This document shows positions 1 through 8,933 of a stretch of DNA of 64,000 bases, piece after piece; the first letter of the stretch is position 1; each line of letters begins with the position of its first letter. This DNA is from CAIVVT01 sp052145115 (GTDB lineage Bacteria > Acidobacteriota > Terriglobia > Bryobacterales > Bryobacteraceae): assembly GCA_052145115.1 (NCBI GenBank), contig JBKQPG010000102.1, forward strand, positions 1 to 64,000, written 5' to 3'. The position numbers and the translations under genes are program-made. The notes beneath the pieces were generated by a model. It was not told the origin of the DNA and made no database searches. It saw only the letters and a list, made by a program, of their open reading frames with translations.

Positions 1-409
1 TTGAAATGTCGAATTGGGGGCAGTGGGAGGCCGGGCCTGGTGCGGAGCGCGGGGTGGTGAAGAGCCAGGGCGGGGATCAGAGCGGCTGGCCCGTTCCCCG
101 TTCCCGTTCCTCGACCACGATCCTCGCAATCCGAGCCATCCTGCCTGTCAGTGCCGGGGCGGCGCAGTCTCGCGAAATGAGAGCAGATTCACAGTTTCTG
201 TGAACTCGGCGTGCGCGGGCTGGGTGGCCGGAGGGGACACTCTGCGCGTGCCGCGGCGGCACGCTTGGGTTCCCTCGGCGCGATGTTCAGAGGCTGTCGA
301 TCAAGCGCCGCGGCCCTCGGTGTCCCCATCCGGGAGCGGCCTCATTGCGGCCGGTCGCGACGGGCCACACTTATCCCGAAACAGGTCTAGCCGCGATTGA
401 AGTGACTTT
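1..409. other. Non-coding stretch with an edge fragment of the long repeat
   Basis: I see no convincing gene here; the open frames on both strands are Arg/Pro-rich shadows. Positions 4-17 (AAATGTCGAATTGG) match the core of the long intergenic repeat near 37.2 kb and 47.3 kb, and a G-rich tract follows as in those copies. The window may therefore begin inside a third, diverged copy. The downstream DUF362 gene ends at 410. Confidence 0.4.
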
Positions 410-1480
410 TCAGCCCAGCTTGGGAGGAAGGTCAGTGAGCGGGCCGCGCCATTGCAACTCGAGTTCGATATCGTTGTGCAGACGGTACTTCTTCTGCACC
501 GTCTCGACCTTCTCGCCGCGCAGCTCGATGCGCGACCGGTTATAGGCGCCGACGCCGGCCTGCTCGCAGTATTGCAGGTAGCCCATCCACTCCGGGTCGA
601 TGCCCATGCATTCCACGGCGATGCGATCGGCGGCTACGAAGTCGGTGGACGCAACGGCCAGCCGCGACGCCACGGGCGTACCTTGCGACGGGCCTTCGCC
701 CTCCATCCCCTCGAAGCCGTCAATCACGCCGATGCCCCAGTTGGGCGAGAGTTTTTGCGCGGTCAGCATGACGTCGTAGTGCGTCTGGCGCACCCCGCCG
801 TGAAAGATGCGCTTGTCGTTCCAATTACGCTCCTTGCGAGCGTTGTGCAGCGGCGTGCCCAGCGCCATGTTCTTGATGTTCAGCGTGGCGATCAGCACAT
901 TGTGCGTCTTCAGCAAGCCGGCGGAGATGACGAACGCGTCCGGGTCGCACAGCCGCTTGGCCAGCCGGCACATCTGGACGTGCAGATCGCCGTCCAGCAG
1001 CGGGATGGTCTCGTACAGGCCTTCCTCGTTGAGGTCCACCAACTGGATGTCGCGGCCGGGGAAGTCCTTCGCGATCTCGGTGTAGCGGAAATTCCGGTAA
1101 CCTTCGGTCGTGAAACCGGCCGAGCTTTCGGCGATCACGATGGGCCCTTTCCAGCGGGGGGCGAGGTAGTCGATGATTGCGCGGATGGAGTCGGCTGGAG
1201 TGGCGGCGAGCTGTTTGTTGGTCGAAACGAAGTTCGGCTTGATGACGACGGTTTTCTTGCCGGCCAGCTTGCGGCGGATGTCGCTGTCGACTAACTCCAA
1301 CGCTGACTTGATGTTAGCGATCCGGTTATCGCCCTTCACCAGTCCTACCGCCGCCTTGGGACCCATGGGCGCCGGTGCGGGAGCCGGCGTGGAGGGCGCG
1401 GCGGCTTTGGCCGCCTGAGTCGCCAGGTACAGGCCTACGGAGGTGTGGAAAAGGTCACGGCGCGAAAATTGTTGTTCCAT
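410..1480 (-). CDS. DUF362 domain protein, Tat-type signal
   Basis: A 356-residue member of the DUF362 family, whose biochemical role is poorly defined. The N terminus carries a twin-arginine motif (SRRDLF) followed by an Ala-rich hydrophobic stretch, so export by Tat is likely. The body shows typical family features, such as a conserved KPNFVS segment near residue 80 and a GLLKTHN segment near 190. I chose the ATG at 1480 rather than the TTG one codon upstream, because GGGAAG lies about 5 nt before it. It is divergent from the Fe-S aldo/keto reductase at 1540, with only about 60 bp between, so the two may share a promoter region. No CxxC cluster is visible, so this is not one of the ferredoxin-fused DUF362 proteins. 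Confidence 0.85.
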   Translation of the reverse strand: MEQQFSRRDLFHTSVGLYLATQAAKAAAPSTPAPAPAPMGPKAAVGLVKGDNRIANIKSALELVDSDIRRKLAGKKTVVIKPNFVSTNKQLAATPADSIRAIIDYLAPRWKGPIVIAESSAGFTTEGYRNFRYTEIAKDFPGRDIQLVDLNEEGLYETIPLLDGDLHVQMCRLAKRLCDPDAFVISAGLLKTHNVLIATLNIKNMALGTPLHNARKERNWNDKRIFHGGVRQTHYDVMLTAQKLSPNWGIGVIDGFEGMEGEGPSQGTPVASRLAVASTDFVAADRIAVECMGIDPEWMGYLQYCEQAGVGAYNRSRIELRGEKVETVQKKYRLHNDIELELQWRGPLTDLPPKLG

Positions 1481-1539
1481 CAAGCTTCCCTTTTCTATAT
1501 AGTATTTGCAGAGCCCAAACTCTGTAAAGGAGAAATTGC

Positions 1540-2673
1540 ATGTCCGACGCTTCCCGCCGATCTTTCCTGGCTTCCGCGCTGAGCTCGGGGATCGGTCTCA
1601 AGATGGCCGCCGCTCCATCCTCCTCCAATCTGGAGCTGCCCGTTCGCACGCTCGGCAAGACCGGGTTGAAGGTTACCGTACTCGGATTCGGATGTATGAC
1701 AACGTCCGACCCTGTGGTCATCGCGAAGGCCGTTGACCTGGGGATCACCTACTTCGACACGGCCCGCGTCTACCAGGGCGGCAACAACGAGCGCATGGTC
1801 GGCGCGGCGCTGAAGCAAGCGCGCAAGAACATCGTGCTTTCGACCAAGACGCCTGCTAAGACGGCCGCGGATGCCCTGGCGAGTCTAGATACATCATTGA
1901 AAGAACTCGGTACAGACTGGGTTGACATCTGGTACCTGCACTCACGCGAGAAACCCGAAGCGATTCCGGACGAGCTGTTCGAGGCGCAAGAAAAAGCCCG
2001 GCAGCAGGGCAAGATCCGTTTCCGCGGCGTCAGCTTCCACGGCGGCCACGCGGTGATGATCCCCTGGCTGATCGAAAAGGGGCACACGGACGTGATACTG
2101 TCGTCCTACAACTTCATGATGGATCCGTCGATGGACGGCCTGGTCGAGCAGGCCGACAAGGCCGGCCTGGGCGTCGTTGCAATGAAAGTAATGGCCGGTG
2201 GATTCCGCGCCAACAAGGCTGGTTCCCCCCAATTCGACCGGCTCAAAAAAGAAAATGCGATGCCCACGGCGCTGAAGTGGGCCGTGCGGAGGCCGTGCGT
2301 CCACACCTCCATTCCCGGCATCCAGGACCTGGAGATGCTGGACGAGAACTTGAAGGCCGTGGCCACTGGCTGGAAGGCCGACGATTCGAAGATCCTGGTA
2401 GCGCACATGGAGCGCATCCGGCCGCTCTATTGTTCGATGTGCGGCGAGTGCGAAGGCCAATGCGCTAAGGGACTTCCGGTCTCAGACATCGTCCGTTACG
2501 TGAGCTATGTCGAGGGCTACGGCGAGTTCGCCCTGGGCCGCGAAAAGTGGCTCCAATTGGCCGCCAATCACCAGGCCGTGCGGTGCGGCGACTGCGCCCA
2601 TTGCAGCGTGAACTGCCCCAAAGGCGTGCGTGTTTTCGACCGCGTTTCGCGCGCTCAGGAGCTGTTCGCGTAG
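1540..2673 (+). CDS. Aldo/keto reductase with C-terminal 4Fe-4S domain, Tat signal
   Basis: A 377-residue NADPH-type aldo/keto reductase. A Tat-like leader (SRRSFLASAL) is followed by the AKR TIM barrel, with GFGCMTTSD near residue 50, the DTARVYQGG segment that carries the catalytic Asp and Tyr, and STKTPAK with the Lys. The C-terminal ~70 residues hold two Cys clusters, CSMCGECEGQC and CGDCAHCSVNC, expected to bind iron-sulfur clusters as in COG1453-type reductases. A strong ribosome site (AAAGGAGA) precedes the ATG by about 7 nt. TATAGT about 40 bp upstream is a plausible -10. Substrate unknown; a sugar or aldehyde is likely from context. Export of a folded cofactor-loaded enzyme would fit the Tat leader. 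Confidence 0.9.
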   Translation: MSDASRRSFLASALSSGIGLKMAAAPSSSNLELPVRTLGKTGLKVTVLGFGCMTTSDPVVIAKAVDLGITYFDTARVYQGGNNERMVGAALKQARKNIVLSTKTPAKTAADALASLDTSLKELGTDWVDIWYLHSREKPEAIPDELFEAQEKARQQGKIRFRGVSFHGGHAVMIPWLIEKGHTDVILSSYNFMMDPSMDGLVEQADKAGLGVVAMKVMAGGFRANKAGSPQFDRLKKENAMPTALKWAVRRPCVHTSIPGIQDLEMLDENLKAVATGWKADDSKILVAHMERIRPLYCSMCGECEGQCAKGLPVSDIVRYVSYVEGYGEFALGREKWLQLAANHQAVRCGDCAHCSVNCPKGVRVFDRVSRAQELFA

Positions 2674-2844
2674 GCTGGACCGCTTCCAGGGCGAAAACAG
2701 CGTGCCCGCGCGGTGCGATCGCGCCGGGCGCGCAAGGTCAAAATGTGCCAGAATCACGGTGAAAGCACGCTACGCGCAGCGCGGAAAGCAGGCCCTTCCC
2801 ACGCTCCGCGCGTTGTGATATGTGCTTTGTTTTATGGAGCTTCC

Positions 2845-3666
2845 ATGAGATCGTTGGCTGGATTGCTGGTTTTCGCAGGGCTGCTGGCGGCCCAGGCGCC
2901 GGATTGCGCCGTCGCGCCCGGTTTCACGCAGACGGGCGAGGCGCGCGAGTTCAACACCGATACGCTGTTCAACTACATGGACGGCAACTCGGAGGGTTAT
3001 TTCCTCTACAGCTTCGTGCGCATGCAGGGGGTCACGTGCAAGCAGGGCGAGCTGTCGCTGGTGCTGGACGTCAGCGAATTCGCCGACCCGGAGATGGCTT
3101 ATGGCATGTTCACCGCCAACTTCGACAACCGCCGGCCGCGCGCAGCGCTGGGCGCAGGCGGCCAAGTCGGGCCGACCAAAGCTATTTTCGTGAAGGGCAA
3201 ATACTTCGTGGAGTTGAGCGTGGAACCGGAAGGCGAACATGCCGCGCTGCTCGAGGCCGCCGCCCGGGCCATGGAGCGGCGCGTGCCGGGCAGCGTGAGC
3301 GCGCCCCCGCAGCTCAGCCTGTTTCCGAAGGAGGGGCTGCAGCCGGGCAGCCCGCGCCTGATCCCGCACAGCGTCCTGGGTTTGCGGATGCTCGAAAAGG
3401 GGTACCTGGGGATTTACGACAACGGGCGGCTATTCTTCGTAACGGAGGCGACGCCGGAGGGGGCGAAGACGCTGATGGCGAAGCTGCAGGCGCGTTTCCC
3501 GGGCACTGCCGTGGCGCAGGTTGGCGAGGATGCCTACAGCGGCGAGGACCGCCTGTTGGGGCGCTTTTGCCTGTTCCGAAAGGGTGCGCGCGTGGGCGGT
3601 TTTGTCAGCGCCGGCGAGGGCGCCGATGTGGCCAAGATCGCCGCGACATTCGCCTCCGGACTGTAG
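2845..3666 (+). CDS. Secreted DUF6599-like protein
   Basis: A 273-residue protein starting with a clear Sec signal peptide (MRSLAGLLVFAGLLAAQA, cleavage near residue 18). The mature part resembles the DUF6599 family common in acidobacteria, with a segment of the type FNYMDGNSEGYFLYSF near residue 45. No catalytic motif is visible and the function is unknown. The frame is open to 2713, but the ATG at 2845 has GGAG upstream and begins the signal peptide, so the longer start is rejected. It lies 171 bp downstream of the aldo/keto reductase on the same strand and converges with the alpha-galactosidase. Confidence 0.75.
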   Translation: MRSLAGLLVFAGLLAAQAPDCAVAPGFTQTGEAREFNTDTLFNYMDGNSEGYFLYSFVRMQGVTCKQGELSLVLDVSEFADPEMAYGMFTANFDNRRPRAALGAGGQVGPTKAIFVKGKYFVELSVEPEGEHAALLEAAARAMERRVPGSVSAPPQLSLFPKEGLQPGSPRLIPHSVLGLRMLEKGYLGIYDNGRLFFVTEATPEGAKTLMAKLQARFPGTAVAQVGEDAYSGEDRLLGRFCLFRKGARVGGFVSAGEGADVAKIAATFASGL

Positions 3667-3678
3667 AAATCGGTTCAC

Positions 3679-3723
3679 GCAATAGCAGCGAGTCCATGCC
3701 CGGCGGGCTGGGGCGCTATTTGC
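3679..3723. terminator. Possible bidirectional terminator hairpin
   Basis: GCAATAGC at 3679-3686 can pair with GCTATTTGC at 3715-3723 (one bulge), enclosing a GCCC-GGC-GGGC hairpin. It lies between two convergent genes and overlaps the stop codon of the alpha-galactosidase. There is no clear T tract, so confidence is low. Confidence 0.3.
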
Positions 3724-5854
3724 TATGCAGTTCGATGACCGCGGCGCGCCATTCGTCGGGCAGCCTGACGGTCAAGCCTCGAGCCGCCAGGTCAGCCCCT
3801 TTATAGACGCCCAGCGCGGCGCCGTCCTGCGAGACCTCGTAATCGGCTTGCGGATGGAGCCCGCGCAATGGGAACGTGCGCGATTCCTCTCCATGTTGCA
3901 GGCGGTAGGCCATGAGCACGGCGCGCCCGGCGTCGGCGGCCGCGTATTCGATCGCCATCCATCCTTGCGGCTGGTTGTGATCCGGCTGCGGCGTGAGGTG
4001 GTAGACGTCGGCGGATTGAATCACGGTGCGGATGCGCTTGTACAACTGCACGTTCCGCCGGGCGTGGTCGAGCAGCTCGGGGCTCCATTCAAAGACCCGG
4101 CTGGAGATCCCGAACTGGCCGTTCATGGGGACGCGGAGCATGAAGTCCCACCAGCCGGCGGGCTTGGAAAGATCCACGTGCCCGATGTCGTCGTCGCCGA
4201 CCATCCAGTGGTTGCAGACCTCGGGCGCGAATTGCAGCGTGCAGCTGTAGCCCAGTTGCAGCGAGGGCAGGGGAGCGACCATGTCGGAAAGCCAGGTGGT
4301 GTTCGTGTGGCGCAGGATGCCGAGATCGAAGCGCAGGCCGCCGCTGGAACAGTTTTCCACCACCAGCCGCGGGTGGCGCTGGCGCAGGGCGTCGAGCCAG
4401 GCGTAGTAGTGAACGATATGCGATGCGAGCACGGCGCCCTGCAGCGCGGGAGTCGCGTCGAAGTCCGACCCGATGCCGATGTTGTAATCGATCTTGATCC
4501 ATTCGAGCTGGTAGTCGCGGACCAATCGGTCCACCACCGAATTCGCCCACGCACGCACTTCGGGCAAGGCGAAATTGAGTTGACAGCGCGGGCCGCCCAG
4601 GATGGGCTTATTCCGATACTGCAAGCACCATTCGGGATGACGGTGGAAAGTATCCGAATCGACGCCCACGTTCTCGATTTCGGTCCACAGGCCAAACTTC
4701 ATTCCGCGTTCGCGGACGTGCGCGGCGAGTTCCTCGATGCCGTGGGGGAAGGCGGTCTTGTCGGCTTCGTAATCGCCGAGTTCGCGGCTCCAATCCTTCT
4801 TGTTGTACCAGCCGGCATCGAGGACGAAAGCCTCGGCGCCGAGTGCGGCCGCGCTGTCGGCACAGCGCTTCAGTTCCTCGACATTGACCTTGCCCTGATA
4901 GGGATACCAGGAATTGAACTGCACCAGCGGCGGCGTGTTGGCGGGGTTGTGGGCGATCACGTATTGGCGCTGGTAACGGTGCAGACGGTTGGCCAGATCG
5001 TCGAGGTCGCACGCCGTCCGGGCGAGGGCCGTGGCGGTGAAGGCCACCTCGGGTAGTTGGAACGGCACTCCGGGCTGCAGCGCCAGTGCGCCGTCGCCGT
5101 CGAATTGAACGCGCAGCACGACATTGAGCGGCGATTCATCAATGCTCGCGAAGGCGCTGCCCGGCGCGCGCTCGAAACTCATGGCCCAGTTGCCGGACCA
5201 GGCGAGTTGCGCCGCGTAGCCGGCGCCGAGGGTGTCGTTGAACAGGGCGAACCACGGCGAGTAAAGCTCCGTCGAGCGTCCGCGCGCCGACGAGAAAGCG
5301 CGCGTGCCCGGCCCCAGCTTCTCCGAGCGGAGTTGCCGCTCCTGGCCCCAACCGCCCCACAAGGAATCCAGCCTGTACTCTCCTGGCGGAAGCTGCCAGG
5401 CGAGCGAGGCCAGCGAATTCACGGCGATCGGACGCTGGCTGGTATTGACCAGCAGCAGCCGCCGCGTGAAGACGCCGGTGTCGCCCCAGGCGTCGTAAAT
5501 GGCATGCAGTTCGAAGGGCAGAGTGCGATGACGGAAGGTCAGCTCCAGTTCGTCGACGCCGGAGGAGACGGTTCGCGAATGCGAGCTGACCAGAGCCATG
5601 GAGGCAGCCGAGATCGGCTGATTTTCGATTCTCCCCTGCAGATCGCCGGCCAGGGCCGCGCCGTGGGGCTTGTCCCAGGCGGCCATTCCCTGGGGGCCGA
5701 AATACGCCAGCCGGACTTCCGATCCACTGCGGGCGAGGCGGTACTCGTTGCCCCCTGCACGCAGCTGCAGGCCGGCCGGTTCTGATGAAGTTTGCCCGCG
5801 CGCAGTGAGCGCGGCAGACGCGAGCCAAATAAGAGCCAAAGTAGTGCGTGACAT
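3716..5854 (-). CDS. GH36 alpha-galactosidase, secreted
   Basis: A 712-residue glycoside hydrolase of family 36, predicted to release alpha-linked galactose from oligosaccharides. A Sec signal peptide (MSRTTLALIWLASAALTARG) is followed by the N-terminal beta domain. The TIM barrel begins near residue 320, with NSWYPYQGKVN, VLDAGWY, FGLWTEIE, WIKIDYN (nucleophile Asp), ENCSSGG and WLSDMV (acid/base Asp). All the usual active-site blocks of the family are visible and the length is normal. The open frame runs on upstream to 5965, but those 37 extra residues are mostly a translation of the palindromic repeat at 5915-6109. The ATG at 5854, which begins the signal peptide, is the real start. Confidence 0.93.
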   Translation of the reverse strand: MSRTTLALIWLASAALTARGQTSSEPAGLQLRAGGNEYRLARSGSEVRLAYFGPQGMAAWDKPHGAALAGDLQGRIENQPISAASMALVSSHSRTVSSGVDELELTFRHRTLPFELHAIYDAWGDTGVFTRRLLLVNTSQRPIAVNSLASLAWQLPPGEYRLDSLWGGWGQERQLRSEKLGPGTRAFSSARGRSTELYSPWFALFNDTLGAGYAAQLAWSGNWAMSFERAPGSAFASIDESPLNVVLRVQFDGDGALALQPGVPFQLPEVAFTATALARTACDLDDLANRLHRYQRQYVIAHNPANTPPLVQFNSWYPYQGKVNVEELKRCADSAAALGAEAFVLDAGWYNKKDWSRELGDYEADKTAFPHGIEELAAHVRERGMKFGLWTEIENVGVDSDTFHRHPEWCLQYRNKPILGGPRCQLNFALPEVRAWANSVVDRLVRDYQLEWIKIDYNIGIGSDFDATPALQGAVLASHIVHYYAWLDALRQRHPRLVVENCSSGGLRFDLGILRHTNTTWLSDMVAPLPSLQLGYSCTLQFAPEVCNHWMVGDDDIGHVDLSKPAGWWDFMLRVPMNGQFGISSRVFEWSPELLDHARRNVQLYKRIRTVIQSADVYHLTPQPDHNQPQGWMAIEYAAADAGRAVLMAYRLQHGEESRTFPLRGLHPQADYEVSQDGAALGVYKGADLAARGLTVRLPDEWRAAVIELHSK

Positions 5855-5914
5855 GATCCCTGTCCACACTACAGCAAGCGGCGGCGGAGTGGGCCGCAAG
5901 GCCGGCCGGATGAT

Positions 5915-6109
5915 AAACCCGGATGTTGCACCAACAATCGGCTGCGGCGCGCGATAGGGCCGCATCTACTTCGTTGCGCTGGGCCCAGAGGGCACCCCCC
6001 GTCCTCGACGTAGCAGCCAAGTACGCCTGCGGGCGGCTCCCGGCGCGCGTCTTGTAGCTGCAGCCCTCTCATCGCGCCTCGCTGCGATCGTGGTGCAAAA
6101 TCCGGGTTA
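5915..6109. repeat. Palindromic MITE-like repeat, copy 1
   Basis: About 195 bp with imperfect terminal inverted repeats: CCCGGATGTTGCACCA on the left and TGGTGCAAAATCCGGG on the right. The interior matches copies 3 and 4 (a shared GCGCGATAGGGCCGCATCTAC block and a CAGCCCTCTCATCGCGCCTCGC block). Its right end supplies the stop codon (TTA on + at 6107-6109) of the VWA-like gene, and its left end lies about 60 bp upstream of the alpha-galactosidase start. Confidence 0.85.
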
Positions 6110-7612
6110 AGGCACGACGCGGAACGGCTCGCTGCGCGTGATGGTCTGGCGGCCCTGGCGAACGGTCAGGCGAGCTTCATACTCCCCGGCCGAAAAGACC
6201 GCGTCGCTGATCCTGGCCAGATAGGGGAATTGACTCTTCTCGCCGCCCATCTTCGCCAGTGCCCCGGTGCCGATATCCTGGCTGTCCTGGGCCGCATCGT
6301 GGATCGTATCTTTGAACAGGAGCTGCGTGCGTTGGACGACTTGGCCATTGCGCAGAATTTCCAGGCTCATCTCCGGCTGCGCGCCGCGGACGTCAGGATA
6401 GACGATGAAGTACAGGCCCATCTCGAACGGTACGTCGGCGTGGAAGACGGGATCGAGCAGCGGAGCCAGGGCCCGGCCCTCATAGCTCAGCACCTGGTCG
6501 GCCTCGAACCGGTCGGCGGAGTCCTTCATCGTGCGGACAAACATCGCGCCGCTCACTGAGAAACCGGGCAGGTTCTCGCGGCGCTTCAAGGGCTCACTGT
6601 AGGTCCAGGACTTGTTCGAGACCAGGTCCTCCACCAGCGCGTTGGCGGTGTATTGTCCACTTGGAAGCTGGAGTTCGCGCAGGAAATAGAGATTGCCGGC
6701 GCGACGCTCGGGGAGCTTGCGCAAGGGTCCCTTGATGGTCACCTCCTTTTTGGCCTCCCAGGCCACTCTGCCGTCCGCGTTTTTCACCGTCGAGGTGATC
6801 CGCGCACGCGCCTGGTAGGTCCCGGCCCGATCGTTCTCGTCGAACTGGAAGAGGCTGAAGGGCGCCTCGACGATCATCCAACCATGCGCCGGGCCGATGT
6901 CAGAGACAATGCCCGCGCCCGTCCACTGCTCGCGCATGTTGACGAAGTGCGCGTGAATGGGGCTGATGGGCGCAGCAGCGACGGGCGTTGCGGCGCCGGT
7001 CCCGGCTTTCTCCAGCGGAGCGACGATGAGCAGGTTGGCGTCCAGCTCCTTAGGGTCGCCGGTCCACATTCCTCCCGTGGACGAGGCGAGTTTTTTCCAC
7101 GAGTCGCTGCTTTCTTTCGCGTTCGCGGCGGAAGCATCGATGACCGTGACGTGCACCGCGTTCGAGCGGCAGAATTCGATCGTCTGCAGCAAGCGGTTGG
7201 TTAGTTCGTCTGACGCCGGCGGGCTGTCCTGGATCAGAACGAGAACCCGCTGGCCGGGATGGTGCCCGCTGGCATAGGCGGCCTTGTCCAGCGCATTGAG
7301 AAAACTACCCATGTCGATGCCGCGCGTGCTTTTGGCGGCGTCCAGGAGCACCATTTCAATGTCCTTGGGCGGCATGAACTTGGTCAGCTCCTGGCTGTCG
7401 GCGACGCCGGCCCGGCGGAGTTCCGCGGTCGCCCCGGGGAGCTTTAGCCAGTTGTGCGCGGCGGCGGCAACGGCTGGCGCGGCCTGCTGGGCGTGCTCAA
7501 CCGTCGTCGGGCCGAAAAGAATGACCAGGGAACGATCCTCCGCGCGAACGGGCGCGGTGCAGACCGCTGCCGTCAAGAAAGCGAAGAAAAAAGCATAGAA
7601 TCGATTCTGCAT
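6107..7612 (-). CDS. Secreted VWA-domain-like protein
   Basis: A 501-residue secreted protein with a Sec signal peptide (about residues 1-24, ending VRAED). The N-terminal ~210 residues look like a von Willebrand A-type fold as found in acidobacterial VWFA-related proteins. Hydrophobic strands (SLVILFG, RVLVLIQDS, VHVTVIDAS) are arranged as in VWA, but a full DxSxS metal site is not visible. The C-terminal half is beta-rich (fibronectin/Ig-like) with no motif I can name. The start is either the ATG at 7612 or a GTG three codons upstream; I prefer the ATG, which opens the signal peptide. Its stop codon lies inside the terminal repeat of the adjacent palindromic element, so the original C terminus may have been altered by the insertion. 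Confidence 0.75.
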   Translation of the reverse strand: MQNRFYAFFFAFLTAAVCTAPVRAEDRSLVILFGPTTVEHAQQAAPAVAAAAHNWLKLPGATAELRRAGVADSQELTKFMPPKDIEMVLLDAAKSTRGIDMGSFLNALDKAAYASGHHPGQRVLVLIQDSPPASDELTNRLLQTIEFCRSNAVHVTVIDASAANAKESSDSWKKLASSTGGMWTGDPKELDANLLIVAPLEKAGTGAATPVAAAPISPIHAHFVNMREQWTGAGIVSDIGPAHGWMIVEAPFSLFQFDENDRAGTYQARARITSTVKNADGRVAWEAKKEVTIKGPLRKLPERRAGNLYFLRELQLPSGQYTANALVEDLVSNKSWTYSEPLKRRENLPGFSVSGAMFVRTMKDSADRFEADQVLSYEGRALAPLLDPVFHADVPFEMGLYFIVYPDVRGAQPEMSLEILRNGQVVQRTQLLFKDTIHDAAQDSQDIGTGALAKMGGEKSQFPYLARISDAVFSAGEYEARLTVRQGRQTITRSEPFRVVP

Positions 7613-7674
7613 CGCACTCACTATTGCACATCCGAAAAGCGAGTGAAATGGGCAAAAAGAGCCATGGCGAGGCC

Positions 7675-7753
7675 TAACCCGGATGTTTCACCAACAATCG
7701 GCTGCGGCCCTCTCATCGCGCCTCGCTGCGATCGTGGTGCAACATCCGGGCTA
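7675..7753. repeat. Palindromic MITE-like repeat, internally deleted copy 2
   Basis: A 79 bp short form. Both terminal inverted repeats are present (TAACCCGGATGTTTCACCA and TGGTGCAACATCCGGGCTA), but the central ~100 bp are missing, with a junction between GGCTGCGG and CCCTCTCATC. It lies in the divergent spacer between the VWA-like gene and the short-chain dehydrogenase. Confidence 0.85.
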
Positions 7754-7918
7754 ATCATCTCTACTGTCGATGGTCGCTTTCAGGCCAGCTACTCGATTGA
7801 GTAAGGCCTGTGGAAAGAGCCGCATGCGTCAAACCCGCCTTGTTCCGGGCCACCGCAGGCGAAAGGTCGGGTAGGATGAGTCATTCAGCCAGCGCGAGGC
7901 CAGCGCGGGAGATGTTCC

Positions 7919-8665
7919 ATGAATGAAATGAGAACTGCATTGGTCACCGGCGCCGCCTCGGGCATCGGAGCGGCGATTGCCGAGCGGTTTCTGACGGCCG
8001 GCTATCGGGTTGTGCTGTTCGACATCGACGAGCAGGCGGCCCTGCAGACGGCCGCGCGCAGCGCCACGCCCGCAAACAGCCTTGTCCTGGCAGGCGACGT
8101 CGCGAACGAGGCTCAGGTCAAAGATGCGGTCGCCCGCACGGTGCGCGAGTCGGGGTGTCTCGACGTGCTGGTCAACAACGCGGGCATCGAGACCTACGGC
8201 AGCGTCGTGGAAATGAGTTCCGAGCAATGGGATCGCCAGTTGGCCGTGAATCTGAAAGGCGCTTACCTGTTTTCGAAGTACGCGATTCCGGAGATGCGGC
8301 ACGGTGGAGCGATCATCAACATCTCCTCGGCGCACGCCCTTGTTTCGTGGGCGCGTTGTCCGGCCTATGACGCCTCGAAGTCGGGACTGCTCGGCCTGAC
8401 GCGCGCCATGGCGATCGACCACGGACCGCAGGGCATCCGCGTGAACGTGATCTGCCCGGGTTACATCGAGACGCCGATGTTGGAAAAGGCGTTCGCGGCG
8501 GGCCAGGCGGACCGCGCCGCAGTGTTGAAATTCCATCCGCTGGGCCGCATCGGCAAGCCCGCGGATGTCGCCGACGCGGTCTTGTTCCTGGCCTCCGACG
8601 CAGCCGCGTTTATCTCCGGGGCGATGCTGGCAGTGGACGGCTGCCTGACGGCGCAGGGTCTGTGA
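7919..8665 (+). CDS. Short-chain dehydrogenase/reductase (SDR)
   Basis: A 248-residue classical SDR, a cytoplasmic NAD(P)-dependent oxidoreductase. The cofactor motif TGAASGIG is at residues 10-17, NNAG near 88, the catalytic Ser in NISSAHA and Tyr/Lys in YDASK near 150, followed by the PGYIETPM segment. The length is normal. DIDEQ after beta-2 favours NAD(H). GGGAG lies about 8 nt before the ATG. The substrate is not determinable from sequence; sugar or alcohol dehydrogenases of this type are common beside carbohydrate-processing genes. It is flanked on both sides by copies of the palindromic repeat. Confidence 0.92.
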   Translation: MNEMRTALVTGAASGIGAAIAERFLTAGYRVVLFDIDEQAALQTAARSATPANSLVLAGDVANEAQVKDAVARTVRESGCLDVLVNNAGIETYGSVVEMSSEQWDRQLAVNLKGAYLFSKYAIPEMRHGGAIINISSAHALVSWARCPAYDASKSGLLGLTRAMAIDHGPQGIRVNVICPGYIETPMLEKAFAAGQADRAAVLKFHPLGRIGKPADVADAVLFLASDAAAFISGAMLAVDGCLTAQGL

Positions 8666-8720
8666 GGCGCGGCGCCAGGAGTGCAGGCGCGATCCCGCAG
8701 GATGTAGTCTCGATAAGGGC

Positions 8721-8903
8721 TAGTCCGGATGTTTCACCAGCAATCGGCTACGGCGCGCGATAGGGCCGCATCTACCGCGTTGCGCTCGGTCGCCGTCCTC
8801 GACGTACTGTCAAGTACGCCTCCGGGCGGCTCCTGTCGCGCGCCTTGTATCTGCAGCCCTCTCATCGCGCCTCGCTACGATCGTGGTGAAACATCCGGAC
8901 TGG
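8721..8903. repeat. Palindromic MITE-like repeat, full copy 3
   Basis: 183 bp. The left end TAGTCCGGATGTTTCACCA and right end TGGTGAAACATCCGGACTG form terminal inverted repeats. Both ends carry the same compensatory change (GTCC/GGAC instead of GCCC/GGGC), so pairing is kept. It ends about 30 bp before the start codon of the UxuA-like gene, placing it in that gene's promoter or leader. Confidence 0.9.
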
Positions 8904-8933
8904 GCATCCCGGAGCAACAAAGGAGAACGGTCC

